DNA of 64,000 bases. Source: Leptofilum sp965223285 (GTDB taxonomy: Bacteria > Chloroflexota > Anaerolineae > Promineifilales > Promineifilaceae). Below the pieces are notes generated by a model. The model was not told the origin of the DNA. It did no database searches and worked only from the letters and a program-made list of their open reading frames with translations. Shown in pieces: positions 50,060 through 59,372 of the stretch. The first letter of the stretch is position 1, and each line of letters opens with the position of its first letter. The translations under genes and the position numbers were made by a program. The stretch is from assembly GCF_965223285.1 (NCBI RefSeq), contig NZ_OZ244997.1, positions 558,001 through 622,000 on the forward strand, given 5' to 3'.

Positions 50060-51952
50060 TTATGATGGGTTGTTTTCGGCAATTTCGGTCAGTTCTAGCC
50101 AGCGGAATTCGGCTGTTTCTAAATCCGCTTTGGCTTGCTCCAGTTCGTCCACCAAAGTTTGCAGTCGTTCATAATCGGAACCGATGTCGTTGATTTGGGC
50201 GGAGAGAGCGGCGATCTTTTCGGTGAGGGTTTCGATGATGGCTTCGGCCGTTTCCAGTTCGCGCTGTTCTTTCCAGGTGAGCTTGCGGGGGCGGGGAGAA
50301 GTCGCTGGTTTGTTAGTGGCTGGTTTGTTGGTTGGTTTGGGGGCGGGGGTAGTTTCTGCTTCGCGTAGGTGCTGGTAGGTTTCGTAGGGGGCGGGGTAGC
50401 GCGTGCCTAAAATACCGTCCTCAAAGCTCATCAAAAAGTCTACGTTGCGATCTAAAAAGTAGCGGTCGTGGCTGACGACCACCAGCGTACCGGCAAATTG
50501 GTCTAGAAATTGCTCCAGGACGGTGAGCGTTTGCACGTCCAAATCGTTGGTGGGTTCGTCTAAAAAGAGGACGTTGGGCTGGCGCACCAGCGTTCGCAGC
50601 AGGTAGAGCCGCCGCCGTTCGCCGCCGCTGAGGCTGCCAATTTTGGCTCGCTGCTCTGGCCGGGTGAACAGGAACCATTCCAGCATTTGGGCTGCTTCAA
50701 TCCGCTCTCCATCTTTTGTTTTGATGAGCGGTGCGAGGTCGCTGATGAAATCGAGCAGGGTTTTATCGTCCTGCAAATCTTCACTTTGCTGGTCGTAGTA
50801 GCCCAGCTCGACCGTTTCGCCCCAGCGCACCTCCCCGCTGTCTGAGGCTGTTTTGCCCGCCAAAATGTCTAGCAGGGTGCTTTTGCCTGTGCCATTTGGC
50901 CCGATGATGCCGATCCGGTCGCCAGGGTCTAGCTGCAAATTCAGATTCTGGAACAGGGTGAGACGGCCGTAACGCTTACTCAGATTACTTGCTTCCAGCA
51001 CCCGCTTGCCCAACCGTCGACTGGCCAACGCCAAGGCCACCCGCTGGTCGCCTTTGTCATATTTGATGGTTTGTAGCTCGGCAATGCGCTGCTTGCGGGC
51101 TTTTTGCTTGGTGGTGCGGGATTGTGCGCCCCGTTGCAGCCAAGCCAGCTCCTGCCGTAGCAGGGCCTGGCGTTTGCTTTCGGCCGTTTTTAGCTGTTCT
51201 TCACGGGTGGCGCGTTGTTGCAGATAACGGCCGTAATTCCCCGAATAGCTCACCAGTTCCCGCCGATCCAGCTCCACAATTTTGTTGACGATGCGGTCTA
51301 AAAAGTAGCGGTCATGCGTCACCATGAGCAAGGCAGCGGGCATGTTGAGCAGAAATTGCTCCAGCCAGCTAATCGTTTCGGCGTCAATGTGGTTGGTTGG
51401 CTCGTCCAGGATGAGCAAGTCGCCGGGGGCGATGAGGCCACGCGCCAGTGCCACCCGCTTTTGCTGCCCGCCGCTGAGAGTGCCAATTTTGGCCTGGAAG
51501 CGGGTAATCCCCAGCCGCGTTAAAATTGCCTTCGCTTCTGCTTCGGCCTGCCAGCTTTGGGTTCTGTCCATTTCCTGAGTAATTTGGGCAAATTGGGTTT
51601 GCAAATCTGCGTTGGTTGGGTCGTTTTGCAGCAATTCGCTGACAAATTCATATTGGCGCAGCAGCCGCAGTTGGGGGGCGTCGCCTTGGAAGATGTAGTC
51701 GAGAACGGCCGTTTCCAACGGCAAAGCTGGCTCCTGTGGCAAATATTGAATGCGCACGCCGCCCCACACCGTGGTTTGCCCTTCCGCTGGGTTTTCCAGG
51801 CCAGCAATGAGCCGCAGCAGGGTCGTTTTACCCGAACCGTTGCGCCCAATCAGGCCAATGCGGTCGCCTGCGTTGATGAGCAGGTTCACGGAATCGAACA
51901 GAATGCGGTCACTGTAATGGTGGGTTACGTTATCGAGGCGAACGAGGTTCAT
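50060..51952 (-). CDS. uup: ABC-F family ATPase, Uup-like
   Basis: 630 residues with two ABC ATPase domains and no membrane part. Walker A: GLIGRNGSGKTTLLRLIAGL and GIIGPNGTGKSTLLDILAGK; signatures LSGGQQKRVALARGL and LSGGERRRLYLLRTL; Walker B LLILDEPTNHID and VLFLDEPTNDLD. Between the domains is the ABC-F linker (EEQLKTAESKRQALLRQEL), and a C-terminal Pro/Lys linker leads to a coiled coil (about 555-625), as in Uup. ABC-F proteins act on the ribosome; Uup is linked to DNA and translation upkeep. A repeat at 51979-52039 precedes it. Confidence 0.93.
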   Translation of the reverse strand: MNLVRLDNVTHHYSDRILFDSVNLLINAGDRIGLIGRNGSGKTTLLRLIAGLENPAEGQTTVWGGVRIQYLPQEPALPLETAVLDYIFQGDAPQLRLLRQYEFVSELLQNDPTNADLQTQFAQITQEMDRTQSWQAEAEAKAILTRLGITRFQAKIGTLSGGQQKRVALARGLIAPGDLLILDEPTNHIDAETISWLEQFLLNMPAALLMVTHDRYFLDRIVNKIVELDRRELVSYSGNYGRYLQQRATREEQLKTAESKRQALLRQELAWLQRGAQSRTTKQKARKQRIAELQTIKYDKGDQRVALALASRRLGKRVLEASNLSKRYGRLTLFQNLNLQLDPGDRIGIIGPNGTGKSTLLDILAGKTASDSGEVRWGETVELGYYDQQSEDLQDDKTLLDFISDLAPLIKTKDGERIEAAQMLEWFLFTRPEQRAKIGSLSGGERRRLYLLRTLVRQPNVLFLDEPTNDLDVQTLTVLEQFLDQFAGTLVVVSHDRYFLDRNVDFLMSFEDGILGTRYPAPYETYQHLREAETTPAPKPTNKPATNKPATSPRPRKLTWKEQRELETAEAIIETLTEKIAALSAQINDIGSDYERLQTLVDELEQAKADLETAEFRWLELTEIAENNPS

Positions 51953-51978
51953 GGGTTACTACAAATTTGTAAGGATTT

Positions 51979-52039
51979 ATCCACAGATTAACGCAGATTA
52001 GAAGCAAAAATCTGCGTTAATCGGCGAAATCTGCGGATT
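51979..52039. repeat. inverted repeat, CAGATTAACGCAGATT type
   Basis: CCACAGATTAACGCAGATT and the later ATCTGCGTTAATCGGCGAAA with following bases are imperfect complements. Related bases occur at 56503-56565. Confidence 0.65.
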
Positions 52040-52050
52040 GTTTTATCAAG

Positions 52051-52911
52051 TTAGGCGTTGCTACGGTTGCGGGCGACATCTAGCCCTTTGCGGGCGAGTT
52101 TAACAGCAAGTCCGCCGCCGGGCACGAGCAAATCAATGGTGTCGGCGCCCACGTCGAACAAAAATTCAGGATCGAGCAGCTTGCCCATATATTGCTGGAA
52201 CGTTTTGCCGTCGGTGCGCAGCTCGCTGGTGACGGCATCGTACTCGACGATGGCTTCTTTTTGCTTACTGTGCCAGCGGTATTGGAAGGCGTAAACAGGA
52301 TGGTAGTACAAATCCACGTTGGCAATTTCTACGGCATCTTCCAGGATGGTGTCTGCCTGGATGCTTTTTAGCACCTCTAGCAGCACGTCGCGGACGATGG
52401 CGGAGGCGCGTGCTTGGGCAGGCACAACAATGACGCCTTTTTTGCCTAGCTCTTCTAAATGTTCGGGTGGCACTTCGTTGGCGGGGTGGTTGAGGTATTG
52501 GCTGAGGGTGTCATCTGGCTGGTTAGTGTAGCCGTTGATGTAGCGGATGCGTTCTGGCTCTTCACGGCAATGTTCGGTAAAGGTAAGGTGGATACGGCCG
52601 TTCTGCACCCCATATTCCTGCCCATCCAGCGTCACCGAATGGACTTCATCGCCAGAAAGGGTGATGGGATAATCGCGCCGTCGCTCGTACACGTAGCGTG
52701 CCCGACAAACAACATGCCAAAACGGTTCGTAGCGGTGTTCTTTGTAGATGAGTTCAAAATCGCTATCTTTGGGACGCTGCAAAAAGCTGGCAACTCTATC
52801 TAACCGTCCAAATGCCTCCACCTTCTTTTCCCAGGCGCGGCCTTCTGCTTGTTCTAAACTTAGCTGCTCTTTGAGTAAAAAAGCACGTTCGTCTGCTAAT
52901 GTAATGTCCAT
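52051..52911 (-). CDS. conserved-looking protein of unknown function
   Basis: 286 residues; I do not recognise the family. The start is Glu/Arg-rich and helical (ERAFLLKEQLSLEQAEGRAW), the middle is mixed alpha/beta with FWHVVCRARYVYERRRDYPI and VDLYYHPVYAFQYRWHSKQK, and the end is LLVPGGGLAVKLARKGLDV. There is no signal peptide, no membrane helix and no Cys motif, so it is probably cytoplasmic. ACGGCCGT occurs inside, so the gene has been resident for some time. It stands between the ABC-F and HD-hydrolase genes on the same strand, with gaps of 98 and 141 bases. Confidence 0.7.
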   Translation of the reverse strand: MDITLADERAFLLKEQLSLEQAEGRAWEKKVEAFGRLDRVASFLQRPKDSDFELIYKEHRYEPFWHVVCRARYVYERRRDYPITLSGDEVHSVTLDGQEYGVQNGRIHLTFTEHCREEPERIRYINGYTNQPDDTLSQYLNHPANEVPPEHLEELGKKGVIVVPAQARASAIVRDVLLEVLKSIQADTILEDAVEIANVDLYYHPVYAFQYRWHSKQKEAIVEYDAVTSELRTDGKTFQQYMGKLLDPEFLFDVGADTIDLLVPGGGLAVKLARKGLDVARNRSNA

Positions 52912-53052
52912 TGTTTATGGCTCCGAAAAATTCTTATCACGAATCCCACGAATCAACGAATATGACGAATTATTTTTTGAGATATTCATGTTATTTGTTT
53001 ATTTGTGTCATTCGTGATTTGCTCAGAAAAATTAAGTGAATTTCTCTCTTGC

Positions 53053-53895
53053 TTAAATTTCGCTGTGCTCCACATCGAAGACGTGGGAATGCAGGTTGGC
53101 GATCCATTGTTTGCCCTCCTGCGTTTTGCGGAGGTAGTGGAGGGCGTCTTGGATATGCGGCCGTACCACATTCCAATAAAATTTGGTGAAGTTTTGGCGC
53201 ATGTGGCCGGGGCTAGTGTAGCCGATGCGTACATTTTCGCCCGTTTCTTCAAATTCGTAGAAGAGTGCCGGAATTTTGCGCAAATAATCCGGATCGCCTA
53301 GCTGGCCAATAAAATCTGCCGCGCGGACCAGCGCGGCGAAGGTTTTGGTTTCTTTATAAAATGGATCGTCGCTGGGGACGGGGAAGCGGGTCATTTCGAT
53401 GTAGCTGGCAATGGTTTTGGCGTCTACCTGGCTGACGAGCGCGTTACCAAATCGCTCCATGACAAACAGTTTACTGCGGTTAACGTGGTAAGGCGTGAGG
53501 GCGGCGTCCGTGCCGCCGAAGGGAAGTTCTACAGTTTCGCCGTTGATGCCGGTGGCGTAACGGCCGTTTTCATCTAATAGACAAACGCCTTTGACATAGC
53601 CAATGTCGTGGCAGAGGAGAGCCATCATAAAGTGCAGCCAGTCGCTGGGGGTGATGCCGCCTTCGCACAAATGCTTGCCTTTAAGGATGGATTGCCCAAC
53701 GAGCGTCACCATGATGGTGTGATCAACATTGTGGTAAAGCGCGTCTGAATTGGCGATGTTTTCCAGTGCTAGCCGCCCTGTCCATTCCAGAATGTTGGCA
53801 TTTTGAGGTTCCATCAGGCTGTAGGTTTGCTGGTAGGCATCCTTCAGGGCCTTCACAAAATGTTCGATCATTAGGCTCTGCAAATTAAGTATCAT
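53053..53895 (-). CDS. HD-domain metal-dependent phosphohydrolase-like protein
   Basis: 280 residues. The HD fold shows as DALYHNVDHTIMVTLVGQSI (first His), MALLCHDIGYVKG (HD pair) and a late Asp in ALVRAADFIGQLGDPDYL. HD proteins hydrolyse nucleotides or cyclic nucleotides with bound metal; the substrate is unknown. I start at ATG 53895 (MILNLQSLMIEHF); ATG 53871 is an alternative and neither has a strong ribosome site. It lies in a minus-strand series between a lipoprotein gene and the unknown 286-residue gene. Confidence 0.85.
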   Translation of the reverse strand: MILNLQSLMIEHFVKALKDAYQQTYSLMEPQNANILEWTGRLALENIANSDALYHNVDHTIMVTLVGQSILKGKHLCEGGITPSDWLHFMMALLCHDIGYVKGVCLLDENGRYATGINGETVELPFGGTDAALTPYHVNRSKLFVMERFGNALVSQVDAKTIASYIEMTRFPVPSDDPFYKETKTFAALVRAADFIGQLGDPDYLRKIPALFYEFEETGENVRIGYTSPGHMRQNFTKFYWNVVRPHIQDALHYLRKTQEGKQWIANLHSHVFDVEHSEI

Positions 53896-53997
53896 GACAA
53901 TTCCATATGTTGAATTTGGGTCGCAAGGTTTTATTAAGATACAACCCAACAGGGGGAATGTCTAGCAAAAGGGGCAAATTCTGAGTGAAAAACCGGA

Positions 53998-54660
53998 CTA
54001 TCGAGACAGTTCAGCGGCGCGAATGACGAGGTTTGCGAAGGTGACACGGACCGAGCCAGCTTCTGAGCCACTGGCTGCAAAGCCAACATGACCTGAGGAG
54101 AAACGGCCATCTTCCCCCTCTGCAACCAGTTGATTGTTGACATAAAATGCCAAGTACCCTCCTGCACAAATGGCGCGTAAGCTGTTGGTGCGCTCGCCCT
54201 GGCGTACGGCATTGTGGGGTGCCCAATCCACAATTGGGGAGGATAGCCCACGCTCGACGCGGCGAATCGAAACCAAGCCATCTCCGCTAATGAGGAAGTG
54301 ATACCCATTACGACTATCTGCATTGCTGGCGCGGCAGACCAGGCCGTACGCGTTATTTTGCTCAGAGGATTGCTGGCGCACGGCCGTTTCCAGCACCACA
54401 TCTGCATACTCGGCCTCGCCAAACCCCCACACGTAAGCTGCCGAGTTGGAGCTGAGTTCATAGCCGTCGTTGGTGAACTGCACGGCCGTCCCGCTTTCCA
54501 TGTCTAATTTCTCTGGCCAACTGCTAACCTCACGGAAATCTGTCTCCAGCAGCAGCTCCTGCTCGGCCACATCTTCTGACGGGGCCGCAGCACAGCTTAC
54601 GAATGATGGAAGCATTAACAGAATGACAAGCAGAATAAAGTTTGAGGACAATTTTTGCAT
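53998..54660 (-). CDS. lipoprotein with jelly-roll (DUF1080/LamG-like) domain
   Basis: 220 residues: a signal with lipobox SFVSC, then a beta-sandwich starting LLETDFREVSSWPEKLD and running through YGLVCRASNADSRNGYHFLI, LRAICAGGYLAFYVNNQLVA and VGFAASGSEAGSVRVTFANL. This is the lectin-like fold used to bind sugars, and the design resembles the AT-rich lipoprotein at 26033-26896. I start at ATG 54660. A perfect palindrome stands just upstream. Ligand unknown. Confidence 0.78.
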   Translation of the reverse strand: MQKLSSNFILLVILLMLPSFVSCAAAPSEDVAEQELLLETDFREVSSWPEKLDMESGTAVQFTNDGYELSSNSAAYVWGFGEAEYADVVLETAVRQQSSEQNNAYGLVCRASNADSRNGYHFLISGDGLVSIRRVERGLSSPIVDWAPHNAVRQGERTNSLRAICAGGYLAFYVNNQLVAEGEDGRFSSGHVGFAASGSEAGSVRVTFANLVIRAAELSR

Positions 54661-54671
54661 GTGCAATTTGT

Positions 54672-54699
54672 GTAAGGGCGTTTCGCGAAACGCCCTTAC
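54672..54699. repeat. perfect 28-base palindrome
   Basis: GTAAGGGCGTTTCG (54672-54685) is followed at once by its exact complement (54686-54699). It has the same plan as 7188-7213 (GGGGC/GGGC arms and a CGCG centre). It lies just past the purH stop on the minus strand. Confidence 0.85.
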
Positions 54700-54708
54700 G
54701 TAAGTTGG

Positions 54709-56478
54709 TTAATGATGGAACAGGCGCAGACCGGTGAAGATGACCGTCATGTTGTACGCGTCGGCGGCGGCAATTACATCCTCGTCGCGCACCGAACCGC
54801 CCGGTTCCACCACATATTTAACCCCACTCTGATGCAAGCGGTCAATATTGTCGCGGAAGGGGAAGAACGCATCAGAACTGGCAGACACATTTTGTAGCTG
54901 ATTCAGCCAGTCGCGCCGTTCGGCATCCGTGAGCGGAGCAGGTGCTTTCTCGAACAATGCTTCCCAGGATGGCCGTTCCACTTCACCAACCTCATCCAAA
55001 ACGTACAAATCGATGGCATTGTTCCGCACGGCGCGAGGCGTGCCATTCTTAAACTGGAAGCCAAGAACGCGCGGATGCTGACGTAACCACCAGTTATCGG
55101 CCTTGTCCCCAGCCAGGCGGGTGCAGTGAATGCGGGACTGTTGCCCCGCGCCCAGGCCAATGACTTGGCCGTTTAGCGCATAGCACACCGTGTTCGATTG
55201 GGCATATTTGGTCGCGATGGTGGCCACGATAAGGTCCCGCTGGGCACTTTCGGGCAGCTCCTGGCTGGCCGAAACGACGTTTAGCAGCAGTGAGGCGTTA
55301 ATCTCGGCATCGTTGCGCCGCTGGGAAAAGGTAATGCCAAAGAGTTCGCGCCGCTCTAGCAGCGGTGGTTGGTAGCTGGGGTCAATTTGGATGATGGGGT
55401 AACGGCCGTTTTTCTTCTTCTGCAAAATCTCCAACGCGTCTGGATCGTAATCGGGGGCAATCACACCGTCAGACACTTCGCGGGCGATGAGACGCGCCGT
55501 CACCGCGTCTACCGGGTTGCTCAACGCCACCCAATCGCCAAAAGAAGACATGCGATCCGCCCCGCGAGCGCGGGCGTAGGCGGTGGCTAATGGTGTCAGC
55601 TCATCCAGCAAATCATCCACAAAGCAAGCGCGTGCTTCTTGCATGGTTAGCGGTACGGCTACAGCTGCTCCCGCCGGGCTGACATGCTTAAACGAGGCAG
55701 CAGCGGGCAAATCGAGGGCCGCTTTCAGTTCCTGCACCAGTGGCCAGCCGTTCAGTGCGTCCAGCAAATTGATAGCCCCAGGTGAGCCGTTGAGGACTTT
55801 TAGCGGCAGTTCCCCCTGCATGGTGTAAATTTGGGCAGGTGCCTGGTGCGGATTAATGCCGTAGCGCAAGGTGAGCTGGCTGTGGCTGTGGGGGAACTGT
55901 TGGCGTAAGAAATTAGAGATGGCGTCGTCGTAAACGGCCGTATGCTGAAACGCTTTCAAGGCCAACGTTTGCCGGGTGGTGAGTGCCGTGTCTCCCTGGC
56001 CGCGCAGTTCGGCCAACACCTTTTCATAATCAGTTGGCTCGCACAAAACAGTAACGCGCAGATGGTTTTTGGCCGCCGCCCGCAGCAGCGTGACGCCGCC
56101 AATGTCAATCTGCTCCACCGCTTCGGGCAGCGTCACCCCCTCCTTAGCAACGGTTTCCTGAAACGGATACAAATTGCACACCACCAGATCGATATTTTGG
56201 TACCCTTGCGCCTTCATATCAGCCTGGTCGCTGTCGATGTTGCGGGCCAGGATGCCGCCATGAACCGCTGGATGGAGCGTCTTGACCCGCCCCCCCAGCA
56301 TTTCTGGGGCCTGCGTCAGGTCGGCCACGTCTTGCACAGACAGCCCAGATTCGCGGACGGCGCGAGCCGTTCCTCCGCTGGCAATGAGGGCATAGCCTAG
56401 CTCGTGCAGCGCTTGGGCCAACTCGACCAGCCCGGTTTTATTTGAAACAGAAAGCAATGCTTGCTTTTGGTTTGCCAT
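54709..56478 (-). CDS. purH: bifunctional AICAR transformylase/IMP cyclohydrolase, long form
   Basis: 589 residues. The two last steps of IMP synthesis are in one protein. The N-terminal cyclohydrolase has LLSVSNKTGLVELAQALHEL, then LGGRVKTLHPAVHGGILARN and VCNLYPF; the transformylase has LRYGINPHQAPAQIY and the catalytic Lys-His in ASFKHVSPAGAAV. Common bacterial PurH is about 510-530 residues, and this length is closer to the eukaryote-type enzyme, with DNWWLRQHPRVLGFQFKNG near the end. purA lies 90 bases upstream on the same strand, so purine genes are together. A dispersed repeat lies between. Confidence 0.95.
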   Translation of the reverse strand: MANQKQALLSVSNKTGLVELAQALHELGYALIASGGTARAVRESGLSVQDVADLTQAPEMLGGRVKTLHPAVHGGILARNIDSDQADMKAQGYQNIDLVVCNLYPFQETVAKEGVTLPEAVEQIDIGGVTLLRAAAKNHLRVTVLCEPTDYEKVLAELRGQGDTALTTRQTLALKAFQHTAVYDDAISNFLRQQFPHSHSQLTLRYGINPHQAPAQIYTMQGELPLKVLNGSPGAINLLDALNGWPLVQELKAALDLPAAASFKHVSPAGAAVAVPLTMQEARACFVDDLLDELTPLATAYARARGADRMSSFGDWVALSNPVDAVTARLIAREVSDGVIAPDYDPDALEILQKKKNGRYPIIQIDPSYQPPLLERRELFGITFSQRRNDAEINASLLLNVVSASQELPESAQRDLIVATIATKYAQSNTVCYALNGQVIGLGAGQQSRIHCTRLAGDKADNWWLRQHPRVLGFQFKNGTPRAVRNNAIDLYVLDEVGEVERPSWEALFEKAPAPLTDAERRDWLNQLQNVSASSDAFFPFRDNIDRLHQSGVKYVVEPGGSVRDEDVIAAADAYNMTVIFTGLRLFHH

Positions 56479-56502
56479 CTAAAATTAGCTCCTCTGAAGA
56501 CA

Positions 56503-56565
56503 ATTTAACGCAAAGGCGCAGAGAAAAATCTGTCCAATCTGCGAAATCCGCGTGATCTGTGGATT
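56503..56565. repeat. AATCTGCGAAATCCGCG-type repeat
   Basis: TTAACGCAAAGGCGCAGAG on the left and AATCTGCGAAATCCGCGTGA on the right resemble the arms at 51979-52039. It fills the purA-purH gap. Confidence 0.5.
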
Positions 56566-56568
56566 GTT

Positions 56569-57858
56569 TTACAAATGAATGACCTGCTCGCGGCCGGGGC
56601 CAACGGAAACGGCCGTTACCGGCACCCCCGTCTCATTGGCAATAAACTGAATATAATCCTGAGCAGCTTGTGGCAAATCTGCCAGTTCACGAATGTCCAT
56701 CACATCTTCTTGCCAGCCAGCAAGCGTTTTATACACAGGTTGGCAGCGGCTCAGCGAGGGGATGTCGCTGGGGTAAAAGTCAATCGTTTCCCCATCTAAT
56801 TTGTACGCATTGCAGACGCGAATTTCGTCAATGCCACTTAAAATGTCTAGCTTGGTGATGACCAACTCCGTGAGGCCGTTGATGCGGGCGGCGTGGCGCA
56901 GCATCACCAAATCTAGCCAACCCACCCGGCGCGGACGCCCCGTGGTGGTGCCGTACTCATCCCACGGCTTGTCACCTGTACCCCGCAGCCGGTGTGCCAT
57001 CTCGCCATCCAATTCTGAGGGGAAGGGGCCACCGCCAACGCGACTGGTGAACGCTTTGGCGATGCCGATGACGCGCCCCACCATGCGTGGGCCAACGCCT
57101 AAGCCCACCAAAACACCGCCCGATGTCGGCGCAGAGCTGGTGACAAACGGATAGGTGCCGTGATCCAAATCTAAAAATGTGCCTTGCGCGCCTTCTGCCA
57201 GGACGGAACGGCCGTTTTTCAATGCCTTATCCAAATAAACCGACCCATACACCAGGTAGTCCCGCAACCGTTGGGCAAATTGAGCATATTCGGCAGCTAC
57301 CGCATCCGCATCCAGCGGTTCTGCACCATAGATTTTTGTCAGGACTTCATTTTTCTCGGCGATGTGTGCCTGAATCTGGTCGGCCAGCTCCTCTGGGTTG
57401 GCAAACAGTTCCGCCCGTAGGCCAACGCGGCTAGTTTTGTCTGTGTAAGCTGGGCCAATGCCGCGCAGCGTCGTGCCGATTGCACTGTCGCCGCGCCGCG
57501 CCTCTTTGGCTTTGTCCAGAGCAATGTGTGCTGGGGTAATGAGGTGGGTATTGCGGCTGATTTTGAGCCGCTTCGGGCCAACATCAATGCCTCGGTCGGT
57601 GAGCATTGCCATCTCGCGCAGCAAAACCGCTGGATTTAGCACCACGCCATTGCCGATGAGGCAGGTGGTGTTGGGGTGAATGATGCCTGAGGGGATGAGG
57701 TGCAGCTTGAAAATATCGCCTTGCACAGTGACAGTATGTCCGGCGTTATCGCCACCGCTGTAGCGAGCCACAATATCGGTTTGGGCGGCCAGCATGTCAG
57801 TGACCCGTCCCTTGCCTTCGTCGCCCCATTGAGCACCAATAATCATGTCTAGTGGCAT
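56569..57858 (-). CDS. purA: adenylosuccinate synthetase
   Basis: 429 residues. It joins IMP and aspartate with GTP, the first step from IMP to AMP, in the cytoplasm. The GTP loop is IIGAQWGDEGKGRVTDMLA (Arg where Lys is common after the second Gly), followed by YSGGDNAGHTVTVQG, the IMP site SAIGTTLRGIGPAYTDKTSR and VLAEGAQGTFLDLDHGTYPF, and the guanine site ITKLDILSGIDEI. AGGAGGATACA precedes ATG 57858. A hairpin (57892-57928) lies in its leader. Confidence 0.96.
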   Translation of the reverse strand: MPLDMIIGAQWGDEGKGRVTDMLAAQTDIVARYSGGDNAGHTVTVQGDIFKLHLIPSGIIHPNTTCLIGNGVVLNPAVLLREMAMLTDRGIDVGPKRLKISRNTHLITPAHIALDKAKEARRGDSAIGTTLRGIGPAYTDKTSRVGLRAELFANPEELADQIQAHIAEKNEVLTKIYGAEPLDADAVAAEYAQFAQRLRDYLVYGSVYLDKALKNGRSVLAEGAQGTFLDLDHGTYPFVTSSAPTSGGVLVGLGVGPRMVGRVIGIAKAFTSRVGGGPFPSELDGEMAHRLRGTGDKPWDEYGTTTGRPRRVGWLDLVMLRHAARINGLTELVITKLDILSGIDEIRVCNAYKLDGETIDFYPSDIPSLSRCQPVYKTLAGWQEDVMDIRELADLPQAAQDYIQFIANETGVPVTAVSVGPGREQVIHL

Positions 57859-57891
57859 TGTATCCTCCTGAAGTTTGCCAAAATAAATATA

Positions 57892-57928
57892 CCCGACCAG
57901 CCGGGAGTTTGATTTCCCTGCGGTCGGG
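57892..57928. repeat. hairpin in the purA leader
   Basis: CCCGACC (57892-57898) pairs with GGTCGGG (57922-57928), with further partial pairing inside. On the minus strand it stands about 35 bases before the purA start. It is not recognisable as a known purine riboswitch. Confidence 0.5.
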
Positions 57929-58451
57929 CACTTTTTAGTTGAGATTAATTTTTTGAATAGCCATGAATCTACCGCAGTTAGCTTGGTTTGCGGACGGTAA
58001 TTTCTGGCAATAGGACGAACTGCTTGTTGAATTTTTGGGCAGTTACTCTATTGCGAACCAATTATAGCAGAAAAGTTACCCTTTCGATTAGGCAACTTGA
58101 CCTAATTCTTGCCCAGCATATTTGTAGCCGCAGATTCTTTCTGCGCCTCGACTTGTGACATGGCTTTGCGCTGCTTGCTTTGCAGGCAAACGGGCGTTAC
58201 ACCCAAACAGTTGCCGTTTACCATACAATCCATTCAGGCCGGAAAGTAGCACGGCCTGAGGCCGCTAGCTTTTGGGCACTTTTCCAAACACTGAAAAACC
58301 CTGCGCACTTGTCGGGCTAGATTGCGTTCATAAACGGCCGTTTCAACAATTAACAGGCAACAGATAACAAGTAACGTTTTCTGCTCTTTTATGCGTGTTC
58401 TGGCAGGTTCATGTATCATGAGGCAACATACATTTAGAAAGGAGGTCAGTA
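57929..58451. other. intergenic stretch with no gene seen
   Basis: About 520 bases between purA and the 167-residue orphan. It contains one ACGGCCGT (58335-58342) and a few weak inverted repeats. The open frame on the minus strand (58234-58491) overlaps the next gene's ribosome site and shows no family signal. Nothing else is supported. Confidence 0.6.
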
Positions 58452-58955
58452 ATGGATGATTATTATTCGACGGTTTGGGTTCACGGGACATCAGTGCATG
58501 TTGAGTATGAAGATCGCATTGAGAATTTTAAACTGAAGGGATGGGGGGCACATTTTTGGGGAGAGGGTTGGTCTGATAATTGGTTCCATTTTTCAATTCC
58601 TAACATTCGCTTCCCATTGGATAACGATGATTCCACCCAACGGCCGAAAAAAGTGTTGTTGAAAAATATTTATGTTTTTTACGAAAAACCGTTGGATTTC
58701 ACGATGATTACGGCCGTTCATATATATGATGGCCGGAAAAAAGTGAAATCGTTAGATGGTCTCCCTCTTTTGGAAAGTGGTGGCAACCATAGCCAATCTA
58801 TTGACGAGTACAATAGCTGGGAAATTGATCCAGCGATTGAGATTAAGCATGGTCTTGGCATTTCGGTTGGTGTTAAGTTTGTTGTCCCGCCTGAGGCGAG
58901 TGGCCCGGCGGATATTTTGTTTACAACGGCAGGTGCGCGATTCGTCGTGGTCTAG
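58452..58955 (+). CDS. orphan protein, predicted beta-rich
   Basis: 167 residues, family not recognised. It is rich in aromatic residues and beta-strand patterns (STVWVHGTSVHVEYED, then GWGAHFWGEGWSDNWFHFSI and KVLLKNIYVFYEKPL) and ends in a hydrophobic strand (DILFTTAGARFVVV). There is no signal peptide or membrane helix. The ribosome site AAAGGAGGT (58438-58446), five bases before ATG, is the best in the window and argues for a truly expressed gene. No coding neighbour shares its strand closely. Confidence 0.7.
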   Translation: MDDYYSTVWVHGTSVHVEYEDRIENFKLKGWGAHFWGEGWSDNWFHFSIPNIRFPLDNDDSTQRPKKVLLKNIYVFYEKPLDFTMITAVHIYDGRKKVKSLDGLPLLESGGNHSQSIDEYNSWEIDPAIEIKHGLGISVGVKFVVPPEASGPADILFTTAGARFVVV

Positions 58956-59372
58956 TGACGATTTGTTGCCCTGCTGTGGTGCGGTCTCTGACAAGCACCA
59001 AACCTCACCTGCTGCGACTTCAGGCTACGCTGCTTATGTCGCCTTAACTCACGATTTTAGCAAAAGTTTGAAGGGAAACGACCGTTTCCCTTCAAAACAA
59101 GCACCGTTCCCCCACATTCCACACAGGCAAAGAAAGTGGCACGGCGAGACGCCGACCACAGCGCAGCGGTAGAGTTTCTCTTGATTCTGACCTAAACTCA
59201 TGTCCACTTTTTTCAATTCACTTCAAGGAATCAATGGGAACCAACACAGTCAAGCTGTTCGGGTTGATTCCTCATGAAAAACAAACGGTCTTCTCTGGGT
59301 TCTTAAACGATACAGGGTTATAGTTGGCGAAGACCAAATCAAACGCATCGAAATGCACGAAGGCATGGCAAA
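58956..59372. other. intergenic stretch with one strong inverted repeat
   Basis: 417 bases. TTTGAAGGGAAACG (59067-59080) and its exact complement (59083-59096) form a hairpin whose tip reads ACGACCGT, one base from the ACGGCCGT palindrome. There is no T-run. The open frame 58756-59172 is out of phase with the orphan gene and not supported. Nothing else is recognised. Confidence 0.6.

Noticed and set aside
57859..57935. Purine riboswitch in the purA leader
   Set aside because: Only a simple hairpin is present; the three-way junction and conserved loops of purine riboswitches are not seen.
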